A stretch of 64,000 nt of DNA. Origin: Actinomycetes bacterium. GTDB taxonomy: Bacteria > Actinomycetota > Acidimicrobiia > Acidimicrobiales > RAAP-2. Made by a program: the position numbers and the translations under genes. The stretch covers positions 20,726 through 84,725 of the forward strand of contig JAJYPU010000001.1 of NCBI GenBank assembly GCA_021795095.1. Reading direction: 5' to 3'. Position 1 is the first letter of the stretch. Each line of letters opens with the position of its first letter. Of this stretch, positions 62,932 to 64,000 are shown piece by piece. Below the pieces are notes generated by a model. That model was given only the letters and a program-made list of their open reading frames with translations. It ran no database searches and was not told the origin of the DNA.

Positions 62932-63540
62932 GTGGAACGGCGCACATACGAGGTGGAGATCGGCTCACAGCGGGTGTCGTTGCCGGTGGTGTCACTCAGT
63001 GAGGACCTGTCCCTCGCGCTGCTCATCACCGTCGACATGGGGGTGCAGTTCATGTCGCGGGCCGGCGAGGAGCTGGCTCGATTGCTCGAGCCCCACGATG
63101 TCGACATCGTGGCTACGGTCGCGACGATGGGCATACCTCTCGCCGTCGAGGTGACACGGCACCTTGGACTCGATCAATACGTGATCTTGCACAAGACGCC
63201 CAAGATCCACCTCGCCGACGCTGTCACCGAGTCCGTGCGGTCGATCACCACTGACGTCGACCAACGGCTGCTCTTTGACCGGGCGAGGATCGGCGACGTG
63301 GCCGGCAAGCGGGTCGCGATCGTCGACGACGTCATCTCGACGGGCGCCTCGACGGGGGCAGCGCTTCGACTACTTCGCCGGATTGATGCGAACGTGGTGG
63401 CGATCGGCACCCTGGTCACCGAGGCATCGATGTGGCGCACGTCATTGGGTGATGACGCCGCGATGGTCCAGTCGCTCGGTGCTATCCCGGTCTTCCATCC
63501 CGACGAGAACGGTGAACTGCGCGAGGATTGGCTCGGCTAG
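62932..63540 (+). CDS. PRPP-dependent nucleobase phosphoribosyltransferase (adenine/xanthine type)
   Basis: 202 residues, type I phosphoribosyltransferase. The PRPP loop RVAIVDDVISTGASTGAAL is near residues 130-148. The N-terminal part (VDMGVQFMSRAGEELARLL, VATVATMGIPLAVEVTRHLG) resembles adenine and xanthine phosphoribosyltransferases; base is not certain. GTG 62932 is preferred over ATG 62908, which overlaps the divergent deaminase start. TATGCT at 62918-62923 may be its -10 box. Confidence 0.85.
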   Translation: MERRTYEVEIGSQRVSLPVVSLSEDLSLALLITVDMGVQFMSRAGEELARLLEPHDVDIVATVATMGIPLAVEVTRHLGLDQYVILHKTPKIHLADAVTESVRSITTDVDQRLLFDRARIGDVAGKRVAIVDDVISTGASTGAALRLLRRIDANVVAIGTLVTEASMWRTSLGDDAAMVQSLGAIPVFHPDENGELREDWLG

Positions 63541-63684
63541 ACCGAGATCGTCTGGTGACGCCCGGTTCCTGCGCGAACCGCTTCCTTGGATTTTTATTGG
63601 TTGCTCACGCTACGCACAGAGAGTTCTAAAGGTGGGGCGCGACAATGGTGATGGTTACATCTTGTCAACCAAAGGAAGGGTTTT
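63541..63684. other. Spacer and leader of the last gene
   Basis: 144 bp with the ribosome site AAAGGAAGG at 63671-63679. An AT-rich stretch near 63590-63640 could hold the promoter of the following gene; no hexamer pair is convincing. Confidence 0.35.
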
Positions 63685-64000
63685 ATGAACCGGATCACTC
63701 GAATGAAGGCCGTACGCCGCGGCACCGTCGCCGCCGCCACCATCGCCGCACTGGTAGCCAGTGGCGCAGCCATTGCCGGCGCGTCAGGGACTGGAGTTGG
63801 GATTAACACACGGAGCGCACTTGATCTCACCCACGCCCATCACGCGAGCCACGACCACGGACATCGTGGGATCCACCACATCGAAGGCGTGATCAGTTCG
63901 TTAAGTGGACCTTCGGGGGCCCCCACCTCGATGGTCGTGACCACGCGTGGGAACACGCTGGTCACGCTTGATTTGACGGCGAGTACCGCGGTCACGATGA
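63685..64000 (+). CDS. Secreted protein with His-rich segment, truncated by window end
   Basis: At least 105 residues; the frame is open at the end of the window. A signal peptide (RRGTVAAATIAALVASGAAIAGA) is followed by a polar spacer and HAHHASHDHGHRGIHH, with eight histidines in 16 residues, then a beta-rich part (SMVVTTRGNTLVTLDLT). His clusters of this kind bind Zn, Ni or Cu in other secreted proteins. ATG 63685 is well supported by AAAGGAAGG. No family recognised from the visible part. Confidence 0.7.
   Translation, partial: MNRITRMKAVRRGTVAAATIAALVASGAAIAGASGTGVGINTRSALDLTHAHHASHDHGHRGIHHIEGVISSLSGPSGAPTSMVVTTRGNTLVTLDLTASTAVTM

Noticed and set aside
1..64000. CRISPR arrays, tRNA/rRNA genes, IS elements, prophage
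   Set aside because: Looked for regular spaced repeats, tRNA T-loop and acceptor patterns, transposase motifs and integrase genes; none found by eye. tRNAscan-SE and ISfinder searches would be decisive.

Overview
The window is 64 kb of high-GC chromosomal DNA. Gene order, frequent GTG starts, an F420-type LLM oxidoreductase, a TrpR-like HisR/YerC regulator, a LuxR-LAL regulator and a sedolisin all suggest an actinobacterium. An Acidimicrobiia-like, possibly acid-tolerant and sulfur-active lineage is an inference, not shown directly. I see no rRNA, tRNA, CRISPR array, intact insertion sequence or phage module.

Layout. 1-10848: a LacI-controlled carbohydrate locus with two AAGCGCTT operators on the promoter, a LacI repressor, a cytoplasmic Fn3-GH39 glycosidase, a five-gene Opp-type ABC importer and a GH2 beta-glucuronidase (uidA) broken by two compensating frameshifts. 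11982-14117: PAS-GGDEF-EAL protein. 14209-17762 (minus): a sulfide operon with an HTH/PocR-like regulator, sulfide:quinone oxidoreductase, DUF1641, a single-Cys DsrC/TusE-like protein and a DsrE-family protein. 18221-31764: membrane and secreted proteins, a LuxR-LAL regulator, an ornithine cyclodeaminase homologue, a MaoC hydratase, a YCII protein, a methyltransferase and two decayed genes. 31960-40152: sedolisin, antiporter, secreted proteins, PAS/HD-GYP protein, an odd pirin-membrane fusion and a membrane protein.

40320-46606 is a compact histidine locus: hisA divergent from yerC/hisR-hisG-hisD-hisCB(fused)-hisH-hisF-hisIE, nearly all joined by 4-nt or longer overlaps. 46685-51732 is an iron-type ABC importer translationally coupled to a membrane protein carrying two ExxE motifs. 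52115-64000 holds a ComA-like/VOC pair, a histidine phosphatase, a PLP decarboxylase, glutamate dehydrogenase, an LLM oxidoreductase, a heterodimeric ABC exporter and a nucleobase salvage cluster (upp, cytosine deaminase, PRPP-type phosphoribosyltransferase), ending in a truncated secreted protein with a His-rich segment.

Working together: the first locus would import oligosaccharides, perhaps uronic-acid-containing, and hydrolyse them in the cytoplasm. The sulfide operon would detoxify or oxidise sulfide and relay persulfide sulfur. Two c-di-GMP proteins (GGDEF-EAL and HD-GYP) point to second-messenger control. Several genes appear to be leaderless or to have very short leaders, with TAnnnT -10 boxes about 6 nt before the start codon; three share the motif CGGTACGCT.
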